A stretch of DNA of 64,000 bases from positions 1 through 64,000 of the forward strand of contig NZ_AUSW01000035.1 of the NCBI RefSeq assembly GCF_000471625.1. Reading direction: 5' to 3'. This document shows, in pieces, positions 15,619-25,449 of this stretch. Position 1 is the stretch's first letter, and each line of letters starts with the position of its first letter. The stretch is from Psychrobacter aquaticus CMS 56 (GTDB taxonomy: Bacteria > Pseudomonadota > Gammaproteobacteria > Pseudomonadales > Moraxellaceae). A program made the translations under genes and the position numbers. A model generated the notes under the pieces. It was not told where the DNA came from, searched no databases, and saw only the letters and a list, made by a program, of their open reading frames with translations.

Positions 15619-15693
15619 TGGAGCGGGAAAAGAGATTCGAACTCTCGACCCCAACCTTGGCAAGGTTATGCTCTACCACTGAGCTATTCCCGC
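15619..15693 (-). tRNA. tRNA-Gly (anticodon GCC)
   Basis: The minus strand reads GCGGGAATAGCTCAGTGGTA at the 5' end. The anticodon arm is CCTTGCCAAGG (anticodon GCC), the T arm contains GTTCGAATC, and the acceptor 3' strand is TTCCCGC followed by T and an encoded CCA. All arms pair. tRNA-Gly 3' ends are common integration sites, and an integrase module lies on this side of the gene. Confidence 0.95.
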
Positions 15694-15954
15694 TGAATCA
15701 TCATTTAAGTAACATCAGATGATGAAGGCGTATTATACGCAGTTTTTTTGGTGTGTCAACACTCATGATGAAAAAAAATAAAGTTAATAAAATAGGCATG
15801 TCTTCTAGCCATGAATTTATGTTATAACGGTTTATTATGATATGTATTCCAAAATATTTGTATTACATAAATAAGCAGGGATGCACTTTATAATTTAACC
15901 TTAATCACATTCACAATTTTCAATACTTACAAAGATAAGTTACAAGGATAAAAA

Positions 15955-17625
15955 ATGAGTCAACAATATACCATCGCCGATTACTTGTTTGATCGTGTCG
16001 CAGAAGCAGGCGCCTCTGAAATATTTGGCGTGCCTGGCGATTTTAATTTGTCTTTTTTAGATAATATTATTGCCTCTGACAAATTACGCTGGGTAGGTAA
16101 CACCAATGAGTTAAATGCAGGATACGCAGCAGACGGTTATGCGCGCGAGCGCGGGTTCGCAGCGATGGTGACGACTTTTGGGGTAGGCGAGCTATCAGCA
16201 ATCAATGCGACGGCAGGCTCTTTTGCTGAGTATGCGCCAGTATTGCATATCGTAGGCGCACCCAGTACCGCACTACAAGATGCCAAACGTCGAATCCATC
16301 ATTCATTGGGTGATGGCGTATTCAATCATTTTATAAAAATGGTCGAGCCTGTGACTGTTGCTCGTGCACAAATCACACCGGAAAATGCCGCATCAGAAAT
16401 TGATAGAGTGATTCGCTTAATTCTCAAAAAACACCGCCCTGGTTACTTGATGTTATCACCTGATGTGGCACGACAGCCCATTTATCCGCCGTCTACCAAA
16501 CTGATTGATAGTGAAGAAAATATCACCAGCCAAGCCGCTTTAGCCGATTTTAAACAGGCGCTGATCGAATTTTTGCCAAACAAAACCACGACTTTAATGG
16601 CAGATTTAATGGTGCATCGTTTGGGGCTACAAAATCAGCTAAAATCACTCATTGCCGATACTGAAATTCCTTATACAACGCTGTCATGGGGCAAAACGTT
16701 ACTCGATGAAAACAGTGAGCGCTGGGCAGGGACTTATGCTGGTGTGGCGTCACGTCCAATCGTCAAAGACGCGGTAGAAAACTGCGAATGCTTGATAAAA
16801 ATTGGCGTGCAATATACCGATACCACGACCGCAGGTTTTAGCCAAGATATCGATGACGATGTCGTGGTTGATTTGCATTATGAGCGTGCGTCTATCAGCG
16901 GTCAGAACTTTGCACCGATTTCTCTAAAAGATGCCTTGCAAACCTTACACGAAGTACTGACCTCAGGCATTAAGATCGTACCTAAACAATTCTGCAAAGA
17001 AGTGAAGCCGCACGAGCAAAACGGCAAAGATGATGAAGCGATCAGACAGGATGACCTTTGGCATATTATTGCGGATCGCTTAGACCATAATAATTTGGTA
17101 TTTGCTGAGCAAGGGACGGCCTATTTTGGTATCAGTGATGTCCGCCTGCCAGAAGGCGTGACCTGCTACGGACAGCCGATGTGGGGTTCAATCGGCTATA
17201 CTTTGCCTGCCAGTTTGGGTGCGGCCATTGCATCGCCACACAAGCGGAGTGTGTTACTGATTGGCGATGGCTCAGCCTTGTTGACCATTCAAGAATTGGC
17301 CGTAATGTTCCAAGAGCGCATCAACCCTGTCATTGTCCTTGTTAATAATGATGGCTATACCGTTGAGCGGGCGATTCATGGTGAAAACCAACGCTACAAT
17401 GATATTCCTAAATGTGATTGGCAGTCGATGCCAAAAGCGTTTGGTGGCAACGATGACAATACGTTGCTGCTCAAGGTTGAAACTGCTGGCGAGTTAAAAG
17501 CAGCCTTGCTAAAAGCCGCTGATACCACAGATAAAATGGTGCTGATAGAAGTGATAGCAGGCAAACAAGATATTCCACCATTACTGGCCGATATCGCTGC
17601 TGCATTAAAGCCAAAAGCAGATTAA
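15955..17625 (+). CDS. Thiamine-diphosphate-dependent 2-keto acid decarboxylase (indolepyruvate/pyruvate decarboxylase family)
   Basis: 556 residues, the usual length of PDC/IPDC enzymes. It carries the family's catalytic set: Asp in GVPGDFN (residue 29), the cofactor Glu in NTNELNAGYAADGYA (E52), the His pair in RRIHHSLGDG (115-116), the ThDP-binding IGDGS at 436-440 with NNDGYTVE about 25 residues later, and the Glu in that motif. It would decarboxylate a branched, aromatic or short 2-keto acid to the aldehyde in the cytosol. Substrate preference (pyruvate, phenylpyruvate, indolepyruvate) cannot be read reliably. It is monocistronic, with AAGGA before the ATG and a terminator at 17663-17696. 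Confidence 0.88.
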   Translation: MSQQYTIADYLFDRVAEAGASEIFGVPGDFNLSFLDNIIASDKLRWVGNTNELNAGYAADGYARERGFAAMVTTFGVGELSAINATAGSFAEYAPVLHIVGAPSTALQDAKRRIHHSLGDGVFNHFIKMVEPVTVARAQITPENAASEIDRVIRLILKKHRPGYLMLSPDVARQPIYPPSTKLIDSEENITSQAALADFKQALIEFLPNKTTTLMADLMVHRLGLQNQLKSLIADTEIPYTTLSWGKTLLDENSERWAGTYAGVASRPIVKDAVENCECLIKIGVQYTDTTTAGFSQDIDDDVVVDLHYERASISGQNFAPISLKDALQTLHEVLTSGIKIVPKQFCKEVKPHEQNGKDDEAIRQDDLWHIIADRLDHNNLVFAEQGTAYFGISDVRLPEGVTCYGQPMWGSIGYTLPASLGAAIASPHKRSVLLIGDGSALLTIQELAVMFQERINPVIVLVNNDGYTVERAIHGENQRYNDIPKCDWQSMPKAFGGNDDNTLLLKVETAGELKAALLKAADTTDKMVLIEVIAGKQDIPPLLADIAAALKPKAD

Positions 17626-17662
17626 GAGTAGGTAATTGGCTTTTATCACAAAAATAAAAGAC

Positions 17663-17696
17663 CCCATTTGGTTTCACGACTGAATGGGTTTTTTTT
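17663..17696 (+). terminator. Rho-independent terminator after the keto acid decarboxylase
   Basis: A CCCATT / AATGGG stem with a 14-base loop is followed by eight T residues, 38 bases after the stop codon at 17625. Confidence 0.75.
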
Positions 17697-17983
17697 CGAG
17701 CATTTTTGTGATTTTGGTTAATTAAGCAAAAAGATTCTTTATAAGCTGTCTCTTTTACATCGATTTTTTAAAGATAATATCTCTAAATTTGATTGTAAAT
17801 GTTATTCTTAAAGCCAATTTTAGAACGCGCATGGATCTTTTAAACATAGATTAAAAATCATATTGCCGCTTTGCTTAAGGCTGCTTATTGTTATATTTTT
17901 TGTGCCGAGCGCTCGCAAAATAACCTTAGCGTCACCAAAATCACTCAACGTATCATAACTTATAAAAATAGGGCTTAAAAAAG
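17697..17983. other. AT-rich upstream region of the antiporter gene
   Basis: Nothing gene-like is seen. It presumably holds the promoter of the NhaP2-like gene, but no convincing operator or riboswitch stands out. Confidence 0.4.
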
Positions 17984-19774
17984 ATGGATACCTTAAATAT
18001 CCTGTATCTGGTAGGGGCATTGTTGATTTTTGCCAGTATCATGGCAAGTACATTATCAGCGCGACTGGGCGTACCATTATTACTATTGTTTTTGATGGTG
18101 GGGATGTTGGCAGGCGAACAGGGTATCTTGGGTATTGAGTTTTCCCAATATGCGCTTGCCAATTTTGTCGGTCAAGCAGCCTTAGCTTGTATCTTGTTAG
18201 ACGGTGGTTTGCGTACGTCTTTTAAGTCGTTTCGAGTCGGTCTGAAACCAGCAATAACTCTAGCAACTTGGGGTGTATTGGTCACGGTAATGGTGCTTGG
18301 CGTGTTCGTTACTTGGTTGCTCGATGTCGATTGGCGTTTTGGTTTGTTGATGGCAGCCATTGTAGGTTCGACTGACGCAGCTGCGGTATTTTCGCTATTG
18401 CGCAATGGTGGCGTCAAGCTCAATGACCGCGTCCAAGCCACACTCGAATTAGAATCGGGTGGCAACGATCCATTGGCTATTTTATTGGTCACGGGACTGA
18501 TTGCGTTAAATGTTGATCCCGCAGGTCAGACAGCGCTTGGTTTTTTAATTTTGCTGTTGCAGCAGCTGGGTGTTGGTCTAGGGATGGGCGTGCTTTTCGG
18601 CTATCTGCTGGCGCGATTATTGCCCAAATTGCATTTGGCAGAGGGTATGTATGCTATTTTGATACTGTCTGCTGGCTTGGCGGTTTTTGCGGCCACCAAC
18701 TTGCTGGGCGGCAGTGGCTTTTTGGCCGTTTATCTCACAGGTGTGCTGATTGGCAATCATAAAGTGCGCTCTACTGAGCATGTCATGCGCGTGATGGATA
18801 GCTTTGCGTGGTTATCACAAGCGGTGCTCTTTGTGGTACTTGGATTATTGGTCACTCCATCGAACGTCATCAATGTTTGGCATTATTCTGTAGCGATTGC
18901 GGCCTTTATGATTTTGGTCGCCCGTCCTATCGCTGTCTATACCAGTGTCAAGCCATTTAAATTCAAAGACAGAGAGATTGGGTTTATTTCTTGGGTCGGC
19001 TTACGCGGGGCTGTGCCGATTACTCTTGCCATGTTGCCAGTGATGGCGGGGATAGATAACGCCTTTATGCTGTTCGATATCGCTTTTGGTGTGGTGGTCT
19101 TGTCGTTAATTTTGCAAGGAACGACCATTCCGTTTATGGCCAATCTATTTAAAGTACGCATTCCGAATAATAAAGATCCAAAAGAAGAGAATGAAGTTTG
19201 GGTGTCGGACAAGGCGAGTATTACCTTGTATGAGTTTGAAGTTCAAGCAGGTGCGTTTGCTATTGGCCGCCATCCAATGGACATCTCTCGGCGCATCAGC
19301 CCTGACGAAATCAGTGTTTTTGCGTTGGTACGTGCTCAACAGATCGTAGTGGTTGATGAAGATACCAAGCTAAAATATGGCGATAGCGTCTGGTACGCCA
19401 TGCGCGGCAACCATGCCAGTAAAATCGCCAAGATATTTAATGACACGACGCTCGACCGTAAAGTTATCGATGACTTTTATGGTGATTGGCTGCTGTCACC
19501 GAGTGTGAAGCTTGGTGATTTGCCGTTTTTTACCGGAATTATGGAATCCGACTCGCTTGTAGAGAATTTGAAGTCGAAAGACGAAGACGGCTCAAAAAGT
19601 ATGTGGGAACAAACGGTCGCTGAGTATGTGACAGGTAGCTTAGATACAGCTCCAGTTTCAGGCGATATGGTTGAGATAAATGATGAGTGGTCGTTGATTA
19701 TTAAAGAGGTAGATGAGAAAGGCAAGTTAAGAACCATTGGCCTAAAACATCAAGACGTACCAGTAGCGGTATAA
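17984..19774 (+). CDS. nhaP2: K+/H+ antiporter, NhaP2 (CvrA) type
   Basis: 596 residues. The first 385 or so form a CPA1 Na+/H+-exchanger-type membrane domain with about 12 hydrophobic helices, including the conserved Asp region GSTDAAAVFSLLRNGG and the late motif WVGLRGAVPITLAMLPV. After the membrane part comes a cytosolic TrkA-C-like domain (ITLYEFEVQAGAFAIGRHPM, about 405-485) and a further C-terminal domain of the CorC/HlyC-associated type, as in NhaP2. The protein would expel K+ in exchange for protons, helping survival under low osmolarity or high internal K+. No strong Shine-Dalgarno sequence precedes the ATG. A bidirectional terminator separates it from the convergent DUF2058 gene. 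Confidence 0.9.
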   Translation: MDTLNILYLVGALLIFASIMASTLSARLGVPLLLLFLMVGMLAGEQGILGIEFSQYALANFVGQAALACILLDGGLRTSFKSFRVGLKPAITLATWGVLVTVMVLGVFVTWLLDVDWRFGLLMAAIVGSTDAAAVFSLLRNGGVKLNDRVQATLELESGGNDPLAILLVTGLIALNVDPAGQTALGFLILLLQQLGVGLGMGVLFGYLLARLLPKLHLAEGMYAILILSAGLAVFAATNLLGGSGFLAVYLTGVLIGNHKVRSTEHVMRVMDSFAWLSQAVLFVVLGLLVTPSNVINVWHYSVAIAAFMILVARPIAVYTSVKPFKFKDREIGFISWVGLRGAVPITLAMLPVMAGIDNAFMLFDIAFGVVVLSLILQGTTIPFMANLFKVRIPNNKDPKEENEVWVSDKASITLYEFEVQAGAFAIGRHPMDISRRISPDEISVFALVRAQQIVVVDEDTKLKYGDSVWYAMRGNHASKIAKIFNDTTLDRKVIDDFYGDWLLSPSVKLGDLPFFTGIMESDSLVENLKSKDEDGSKSMWEQTVAEYVTGSLDTAPVSGDMVEINDEWSLIIKEVDEKGKLRTIGLKHQDVPVAV

Positions 19775-19811
19775 TGTAAATATAGTCGATCCTAAATGAA
19801 AGAAGTAAAAC

Positions 19812-19847
19812 AAACCCTTTATAGACATGCAATGCTATAAAGGGTTT
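19812..19847. terminator. Bidirectional terminator
   Basis: A perfect 13-bp stem (AAACCCTTTATAG / CTATAAAGGGTTT) with a 10-base loop lies between two convergent genes, with A-rich and T-rich flanks. Confidence 0.85.
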
Positions 19848-19878
19848 CTGATTTAACGATCATTATAAAGGTAAGTTA

Positions 19879-20412
19879 TTACCACATTAAATCATCTGGA
19901 ATGACATAAGCAGCATAAGGATCGTCTTCTGCTAACGTCTCTTCTGAGGTATCGTTAGACACAACCATGAAGCCTCCCATTTTTGTATCGATACGATCTG
20001 CCAGCGGGCGAGGGAGTAGCGCATAGCCTGTTTCCAATCGCGCAATCACCACATGACCGACGACAATTTGGTCATAGAGTTTTTGAGTAATTGCAATTTT
20101 TTTGACTTTAGCATTATCGACGAATTGATAGCTGACGTCGCCATCTGTATCGGTAATCTGATGCTGCTTAATCATTTGCACAATGTTGGCTTTGAGCATT
20201 TTTTCTTCTAAAACACGCTGCTTTTCTTGATTAAGCTTTTGATCTTTCTCTAGCTTTTTTGCTTGGGCTTCTGCCAACGCTTTTTTGGCTTCCATACTTT
20301 CTGAATCGCCAGTGCGCTTGGCATGCTGCGCTTGCTTACTGATTTTATTGGCTTTTTTACTATCCACCAATCCCGCTTTTAATAACTGAGCCTGTAGGGC
20401 ATTCTTTGCCAT
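19879..20412 (-). CDS. DUF2058 family protein (YaiL-like)
   Basis: 177 residues matching the DUF2058 family layout. The start MAKNALQAQLLKAGLVDSKK is followed by a Lys/Glu/Ala-rich coiled-coil stretch (about 25-75) and a C-terminal beta-rich domain with YALLPRPLADRI. The ending is DDPYAAYVIPDDLMW. The E. coli homologue YaiL is described as a nucleoprotein or polynucleotide-associated protein, so binding to nucleic acid is likely but its role is unknown. Cytosolic and monocistronic. Confidence 0.85.
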   Translation of the reverse strand: MAKNALQAQLLKAGLVDSKKANKISKQAQHAKRTGDSESMEAKKALAEAQAKKLEKDQKLNQEKQRVLEEKMLKANIVQMIKQHQITDTDGDVSYQFVDNAKVKKIAITQKLYDQIVVGHVVIARLETGYALLPRPLADRIDTKMGGFMVVSNDTSEETLAEDDPYAAYVIPDDLMW

Positions 20413-20677
20413 AATTCTCTCACCTAAATAACGATGCTTTCATCGTAAATGCTAAAAAAGACATTGTAGCAAACTATACTGAGTGATTGTGATAGCGATA
20501 CTAACGGTAGAGTAGAATAATGAGTCTGTTACTGGAAGAAGCGACTTAAATTGGTTATTATCGAGTCAATAGATGCGTTTGTTTTTATCGTATTTAGGAC
20601 ATGCTTCGGGCTAAGAGATAGCTTGATCAGACATCAGGAACGACATAGGATTAACCAATCAAATTTAAGGATGAATT

Positions 20678-21541
20678 ATGACACCATCACAGCACATTTT
20701 GGCCTGTATTGACGGCTCGGCAGTGACTGAATCGGTTTGTGATTATGCAGCATGGTATGCCAGCAAGCTGAATTTACCAGTTGGATTATTGCATGTTAGT
20801 GACGTTCCTGCTTCGATCAGACGTGATTTATCAGGTGCAATAGGCATCAATAGCCGTGAGTTTTTGTTAGAAGAATTGACTCAGCTGGACGAACAAAGAG
20901 CGAAGGTTGTAAACAGTTATAGCAACGCCTTAGTACAAGATGCAAAAAGTCATATTCGAGAAAACTTTGAGCATGTTGACATTCATATTTATCAACGTCA
21001 CGGCAAATTGCTACCAGCCATCAATCACTTTAAAGCAGAAAACCGTGCCATCGTTATGGGACGGCGCGGCGAAGATCATAAAGACAGTCGTATTAATATC
21101 GGTAGTCAAATCGAAACGGTTGCGCGTGCCTCCGAGGTTCCTGTGTTAATTTGCTCAGAGACCTTTAAAGAGCCACTCTCATATATGATTGCTTTTGATG
21201 GCAGCAAAACGGCTATTAAGGCGGCATGGATGGTGGCGAGAAGCCCTGTATTAAAAGGCATGCAAGGCCATATCGTCATGATAGGTAACCATAATGACAC
21301 CGCCAAACAGAGCTTAAGTGCGGCTGCTGCACAATTAGAGGCTGCTGGCTTTATGGTAGACGCGCATCACTTATCGGCTGCTGATGCCGTTGATGGGTTG
21401 CTAGAATTTCAAGTAGACAATCGCATCGATATAATGGTGGTGGGTGCATATGGGCATTCTAAGTTGCAGCAATTGTTTCTGGGTAGCACCACGACGGAAA
21501 TCATCGCCAGCACGTTATCACCTGTGATTTTGGTACGCTAA
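20678..21541 (+). CDS. Tandem universal stress protein (UspA family)
   Basis: 287 residues with two UspA domains: residues 1-160 (HILACIDGSAVTESVCDYAA, VMGRRGED) and 165-287 (MIAFDGSKTAIKAAW, VVGAYGHSK, GSTTTEIIASTLSPVILVR). The second domain ends with the G-2x-G-9x-G(S/T)-like nucleotide-binding loop typical of ATP-binding Usps. The first domain's loop (GRRGEDHKDSRINIGSQIE) is similar. It probably supports stress survival in the cytosol. AAGGATGAATT precedes the ATG. It stands alone, 116 bases before the cupin gene in the same direction. Confidence 0.9.
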   Translation: MTPSQHILACIDGSAVTESVCDYAAWYASKLNLPVGLLHVSDVPASIRRDLSGAIGINSREFLLEELTQLDEQRAKVVNSYSNALVQDAKSHIRENFEHVDIHIYQRHGKLLPAINHFKAENRAIVMGRRGEDHKDSRINIGSQIETVARASEVPVLICSETFKEPLSYMIAFDGSKTAIKAAWMVARSPVLKGMQGHIVMIGNHNDTAKQSLSAAAAQLEAAGFMVDAHHLSAADAVDGLLEFQVDNRIDIMVVGAYGHSKLQQLFLGSTTTEIIASTLSPVILVR

Positions 21542-21657
21542 CCCTTTGGTTTATAAACTTTAAAACCGTAGAATAAAGTAAAACCATAGCGTTATAAGAT
21601 GAATCTCTAAACCGACTGCCGAATCAAACGATCATAACCAGTTTTGGATAATACTTT

Positions 21658-22329
21658 ATGCTCATTAACGCAGACTTCTCGCGCCGCGCATCCCTCACGC
21701 CTGAGCAACATCAATGGGTCAAGTCACCACAAAAAGGAGTGGAGCGTGTGATGTTTGATCGCGTTGGCGCAGAAAAAGCACGCGCCACCAGCCTTGTGCG
21801 CTATGCACCTCAGTCTTATTTTCCTCATCATATGCATCCTAATGGTGAAGAGATTTTGGTGCTGTCAGGGACTTTTTCTGCAGATGACCAACATTATCCA
21901 GCAGGCTGGTATCTGCGCAATCCGCCAGCATCTGGCCATCAACCTTATAGTGATGAGGGCGCGCTCATTTTTGTCAAGTTACGGCAGATGTCAGCCAACG
22001 AATCTCATCACGTGGCTATTGATACCTGCGATAACACAAACTGGCAACGCCAAAACCACCGCGATGTTTGCCCACTGTTTGCAGATGGTATCGAACAGGT
22101 GAGCTTACAACGTCTATCGGCAGGTGAGGCACTATTTACGGATGAAATCATCACAGGTGGTGCAGAAATTCTGGTGTTAGAAGGCGAGCTGATAGACGAT
22201 AAGCAGGTTTATAAGCGAGGTGGGTGGATACGTCTACCCGTAGGTGATTATGCACCGATAAAGTCAGGGTTAGAAGGCGCAACGACATATCTCAAAACGG
22301 GTCATTTAATACAACCAATCGGTGTATGA
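21658..22329 (+). CDS. ChrR-like cupin-domain protein
   Basis: 223 residues with a cupin metal-binding core in the first half (YFPHHMHPNGEEILVLSGTF, then PAGWYLRNPP). It gives the His-x3-His/Glu pattern of the anti-sigma factor ChrR C-terminal domain. The second half (about 130-223) looks like a second, more degenerate cupin (AEILVLEGEL, KRGGWIRLPVGD). There is no zinc-binding anti-sigma N-terminus and no neighbouring ECF sigma factor, so this is a stand-alone cupin rather than a working ChrR. Likely metal-dependent, function unknown. Confidence 0.75.
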   Translation: MLINADFSRRASLTPEQHQWVKSPQKGVERVMFDRVGAEKARATSLVRYAPQSYFPHHMHPNGEEILVLSGTFSADDQHYPAGWYLRNPPASGHQPYSDEGALIFVKLRQMSANESHHVAIDTCDNTNWQRQNHRDVCPLFADGIEQVSLQRLSAGEALFTDEIITGGAEILVLEGELIDDKQVYKRGGWIRLPVGDYAPIKSGLEGATTYLKTGHLIQPIGV

Positions 22330-22356
22330 ATTAGAATCATACGTGTGCATAGCATA

Positions 22357-23100
22357 TTATTCGACAATTTCTGCATCGTTGCGCTTTTCAATTTTGTGCT
22401 GATCTTCGGTGTTATCAACTTTCCAATAGCTTGAAATATATAAATGCGTTTTTGCTATCGGACGCTCTACTTTAAAGTATTGGCGTAAGGCACGCATACT
22501 GTGAAATTCGCAAGCTGCCCAAACTGCTGGCTCTCCTGTTAGCCAAGTCAGGGTTTTAGTGCGCTCAAGTAAAGGGCAGTTTTCAGCATTTGGCGTGGTA
22601 TTAATGACCCAATGAATCTCAACGTTTTCTGGCGTTTTGAGGGTTTGACGATCTGTCTCAGTCGTGATTTCTATTACTGCATAACCGCGTGCGTCATTAG
22701 GCAGCTGGGCAAGGTTGACGGTAATCGCTGGTAGGGCAGTCATATCGCCGATCAATAAAAACCAATCGGCATCGTTGTTGATGAGCTTCTTGGGGCCGGG
22801 GCCACCCACTAATATTTGGTCGCCCACTTGCGCATTTCGCGCCCACGTCGAGGCAGGACCTTCAGCCTCATGCAAAGCAAAATCGACATCGATTTCATCG
22901 TTACGTTGGACGCTTATAGTATACGTGCGCATCAGTGGTCGATGTTCTTCGCCCTGAGGAAAAATGAGTTTGATATAAGCACTTTCTTGGTCGACTGGAA
23001 AATCTGCCAATCCAGCGCCACCAAGCGTGACGCGGCACATGTTTGGGGTGATATATTTCGTACGAATAACATCAAGTACTCTGGGGTTGGGTTTTGCCAT
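22357..23100 (-). CDS. Siderophore-interacting protein (NAD(P)H-dependent ferric-siderophore reductase, SIP family)
   Basis: 247 residues with the SIP layout: an N-terminal FAD-binding beta-barrel (MRTYTISVQR, the R-x-Y-T/S flavin motif; WARNAQVGDQILVGGPGPKK) and a C-terminal NAD(P)H-binding domain (DWFLLIGDMTALPA, WAACEFHSMRALRQYF). Such cytosolic enzymes release iron from imported ferric siderophores by reduction. It lies just downstream of the TonB receptor gene (106-base gap, same strand) and may be transcribed from the same Fur-controlled promoter. The second SIP at 32089 has an extra N-terminal domain, so the two are not simple duplicates. Confidence 0.9.
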   Translation of the reverse strand: MAKPNPRVLDVIRTKYITPNMCRVTLGGAGLADFPVDQESAYIKLIFPQGEEHRPLMRTYTISVQRNDEIDVDFALHEAEGPASTWARNAQVGDQILVGGPGPKKLINNDADWFLLIGDMTALPAITVNLAQLPNDARGYAVIEITTETDRQTLKTPENVEIHWVINTTPNAENCPLLERTKTLTWLTGEPAVWAACEFHSMRALRQYFKVERPIAKTHLYISSYWKVDNTEDQHKIEKRNDAEIVE

Positions 23101-23206
23101 TTTATATCTTTCCTTCTTTTAGCTGTTTAATATCTTAATTTATCACTTTAGAGAAAGCCAATCTATACGATTGACATTCTCTGGTAACGGCAAGGTTCTA
23201 CAGTGA

Positions 23207-25387
23207 TTAAAAATTGGCTTTTAGGCTGACTGACATCTGGCGCTCTGGGCCCATCCAGCAGTTATTGATGTCATAACAGGCACCTACATAAGTTTTGTCA
23301 AAGAGATTGTTGATACTGGCACCAACAGTGAGCATCGGATTGATTTTATAATTGCCGCCGATATCTACCAAAGTCACACTTGGCAGCTCATCTGAGTTTT
23401 GTTTATCAATTTGCATGCCGCTTTGATAGCGAACACCTGCGTTGAGAGTAAGTTTATCCGTAGCATAATAATCTGCCCATAGTGTGGCTTTGTGCTTGGC
23501 AGTTTGCGCTGGAGTGTTACCGACTACCTCGGGATTGATTTCGTCTTCTGTAATCTCCGCATCGGTATAGCTGTAGCTTGCAGCGATATCTACCCAGTCA
23601 TTGAGCATATGACTGCCAGATACCTCAAAACCTGTTGAGGCAATTTCACCAGTTTGCGTTTGACTTCTATAGTTGATGTCATCTGCTACCACGACGTTCT
23701 TTTGAGTGATATCAAATACCGCTAGCGTGCCTTGTGTGGCTCTGTCGGCAGAGAGGTATTTGATGCCAGCTTCTAACTGATCAGCAGTGGTAGGTTCAAA
23801 CGGATCGTTGGTAATAAAATTACTGCCAACGACTGGCTGGAACGATTGTGAATAGCTGGCGTAAGGCGATAGCCCATTGTCAAAGTCATAAATAGCAGCG
23901 AGACGACCACTGGTTTTTGAGGCGCCGTTATCAATTGTTTTGTCACTATAAACAGCACCTTCAGAAGCCTTAGTTTGCTCAGTGATACTGTCAAAATTAT
24001 CATGGCGCAAGCCTACCACTACCGTCAAATCCTGCCACTGCATCTCGTCTTGTATATAAAACCCCAGCTGACTTTGTTCGATATCTTCATTTTGGTGATA
24101 GACATCTAATGGTAGGGTGTCGGTATCAATTTGTGTAAAATCGGGGTTAGACAAATCAAGATTTGGAGTGCCAGCTGCGCCAGCATCATAGTAAGTCGCG
24201 GTGCTGTTTGTCTCTTGATATTCCACACCGAACAATAGATTGTGTGAGGTATTGGCAGTATCTAATTGATAAGCAAGCTGATTGTCAGTGGTCCAGTTAT
24301 TCATGCTCTCATCGGTGGTGTAGGCCACGCGGTTTAGGATTTTATCACTACCGTTGACCAATCCTTCTGAATTGTACATATTACGCTGCTTGGCCTTCGC
24401 ATCGGTATAGCGCAATATGTGTTTGAACGTTAACTGGTCATTGATATCCCAGTTGATGGTGACGCTTGGCATAAGTACTTCTTTGCTAAAGTGATTCCAC
24501 TCGTCGCCAGCATAACCATCGCTGCCCAATTTTCCATAGCTGGCGTTATAGACTGTGCCAACGGCAGGCAGCGGGGTCGAAGGCACCATTTCTGGATCAT
24601 CTTGATAAAAAAGATTGGCCAAAACGGAGACGTCCTCTGTCGCTTGCCATTCAAGTGATGGATTGATCAGGGTGCGTTCTTCTTCTGTGGTCTGCATTTG
24701 CCCATCTTTTCTGCGCTTTAAAGCCACAAAACGATAATTGAGCGTGTCTGTGATGGGTCCGGTAGTATCGACGGCTATTTCTGTTAGGTTTTGATTGCCA
24801 AGTCGAAGTTGCACCTCAGATGCTTGGGTACTTTTTGGCGTTTTGGCTACTTGATTGACCATACCACCGGGTGACGCGTAACCATAGAGTGAGGATGCTG
24901 GGCCTTTTAATACTTCTACCGCTTCAGTTGCATAAATGTCTACTTGCGGCATCAGATTCCAAGCACCATCATAAGGCAATCTGAGCCCATCGTAAAAATT
25001 AGAGTAGGTCTTAAAACCGCGAATATTGTACTCATCAAAAATAGACACCGTACCACGACTCTCGGCAGTGATGCCTGGCTCATAACGGAGTGCGGCATTG
25101 ACACTGTCCGCTTGCCGCTTTTGTAATAGCTCTTGATCGATTCTGGTATAACTCATTGGTGCATCGGTGGGATCTAACGCTGTTTTTGTGCCGGTACTGC
25201 GATAGCCGTCCGCATAGACGGTAATCGCATCTAAGGTGGTCGATGGCGTGGCAATCTCATTGTTTCCGTTACTGTTTGGCGTATCTTCCGCATAAGCGAC
25301 ATGACTCATGCTCATTAATAGGCCAATTTGCACTGCAATTGTTAGACGTTTTTTGTGAATAGATTGGGACAGTAAAGGCGACCGCAT
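23207..25387 (-). CDS. TonB-dependent siderophore receptor, FhuA/FoxA-like
   Basis: 726 residues. A signal peptide (about 1-33, ending SHVAYA) is followed by a TonB-box-like DAITVYA, a plug domain (about 60-180: YNIRGFKTYSNFYDGLRLPY, VEVLKGPASSLYGYASPGG) and a beta-barrel ending in Phe (MSVSLKANF). A late loop with the pattern CYDINNC followed by WMGPER resembles the paired-cysteine ending of FhuA, FoxA and FcuA, which points to hydroxamate siderophores such as ferrichrome or ferrioxamine. The ligand itself is not readable. A strong Fur-box-type palindrome lies 60-95 bases upstream. Located in the outer membrane; the SIP gene follows it. Confidence 0.9.
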   Translation of the reverse strand: MRSPLLSQSIHKKRLTIAVQIGLLMSMSHVAYAEDTPNSNGNNEIATPSTTLDAITVYADGYRSTGTKTALDPTDAPMSYTRIDQELLQKRQADSVNAALRYEPGITAESRGTVSIFDEYNIRGFKTYSNFYDGLRLPYDGAWNLMPQVDIYATEAVEVLKGPASSLYGYASPGGMVNQVAKTPKSTQASEVQLRLGNQNLTEIAVDTTGPITDTLNYRFVALKRRKDGQMQTTEEERTLINPSLEWQATEDVSVLANLFYQDDPEMVPSTPLPAVGTVYNASYGKLGSDGYAGDEWNHFSKEVLMPSVTINWDINDQLTFKHILRYTDAKAKQRNMYNSEGLVNGSDKILNRVAYTTDESMNNWTTDNQLAYQLDTANTSHNLLFGVEYQETNSTATYYDAGAAGTPNLDLSNPDFTQIDTDTLPLDVYHQNEDIEQSQLGFYIQDEMQWQDLTVVVGLRHDNFDSITEQTKASEGAVYSDKTIDNGASKTSGRLAAIYDFDNGLSPYASYSQSFQPVVGSNFITNDPFEPTTADQLEAGIKYLSADRATQGTLAVFDITQKNVVVADDINYRSQTQTGEIASTGFEVSGSHMLNDWVDIAASYSYTDAEITEDEINPEVVGNTPAQTAKHKATLWADYYATDKLTLNAGVRYQSGMQIDKQNSDELPSVTLVDIGGNYKINPMLTVGASINNLFDKTYVGACYDINNCWMGPERQMSVSLKANF

Positions 25388-25449
25388 TATGTTTCCTTTT
25401 GGGTAATAATTATTAAAGACAATATTTCTAGATGGTTAAATAATGCAGG

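Noticed and set aside
1..15693. A second copy of the tRNA-Gly 3' end that would mark the left border of the island
   Set aside because: I found no repeat of the tRNA 3' portion in the window; the left end is either further left or too short to recognise by eye.
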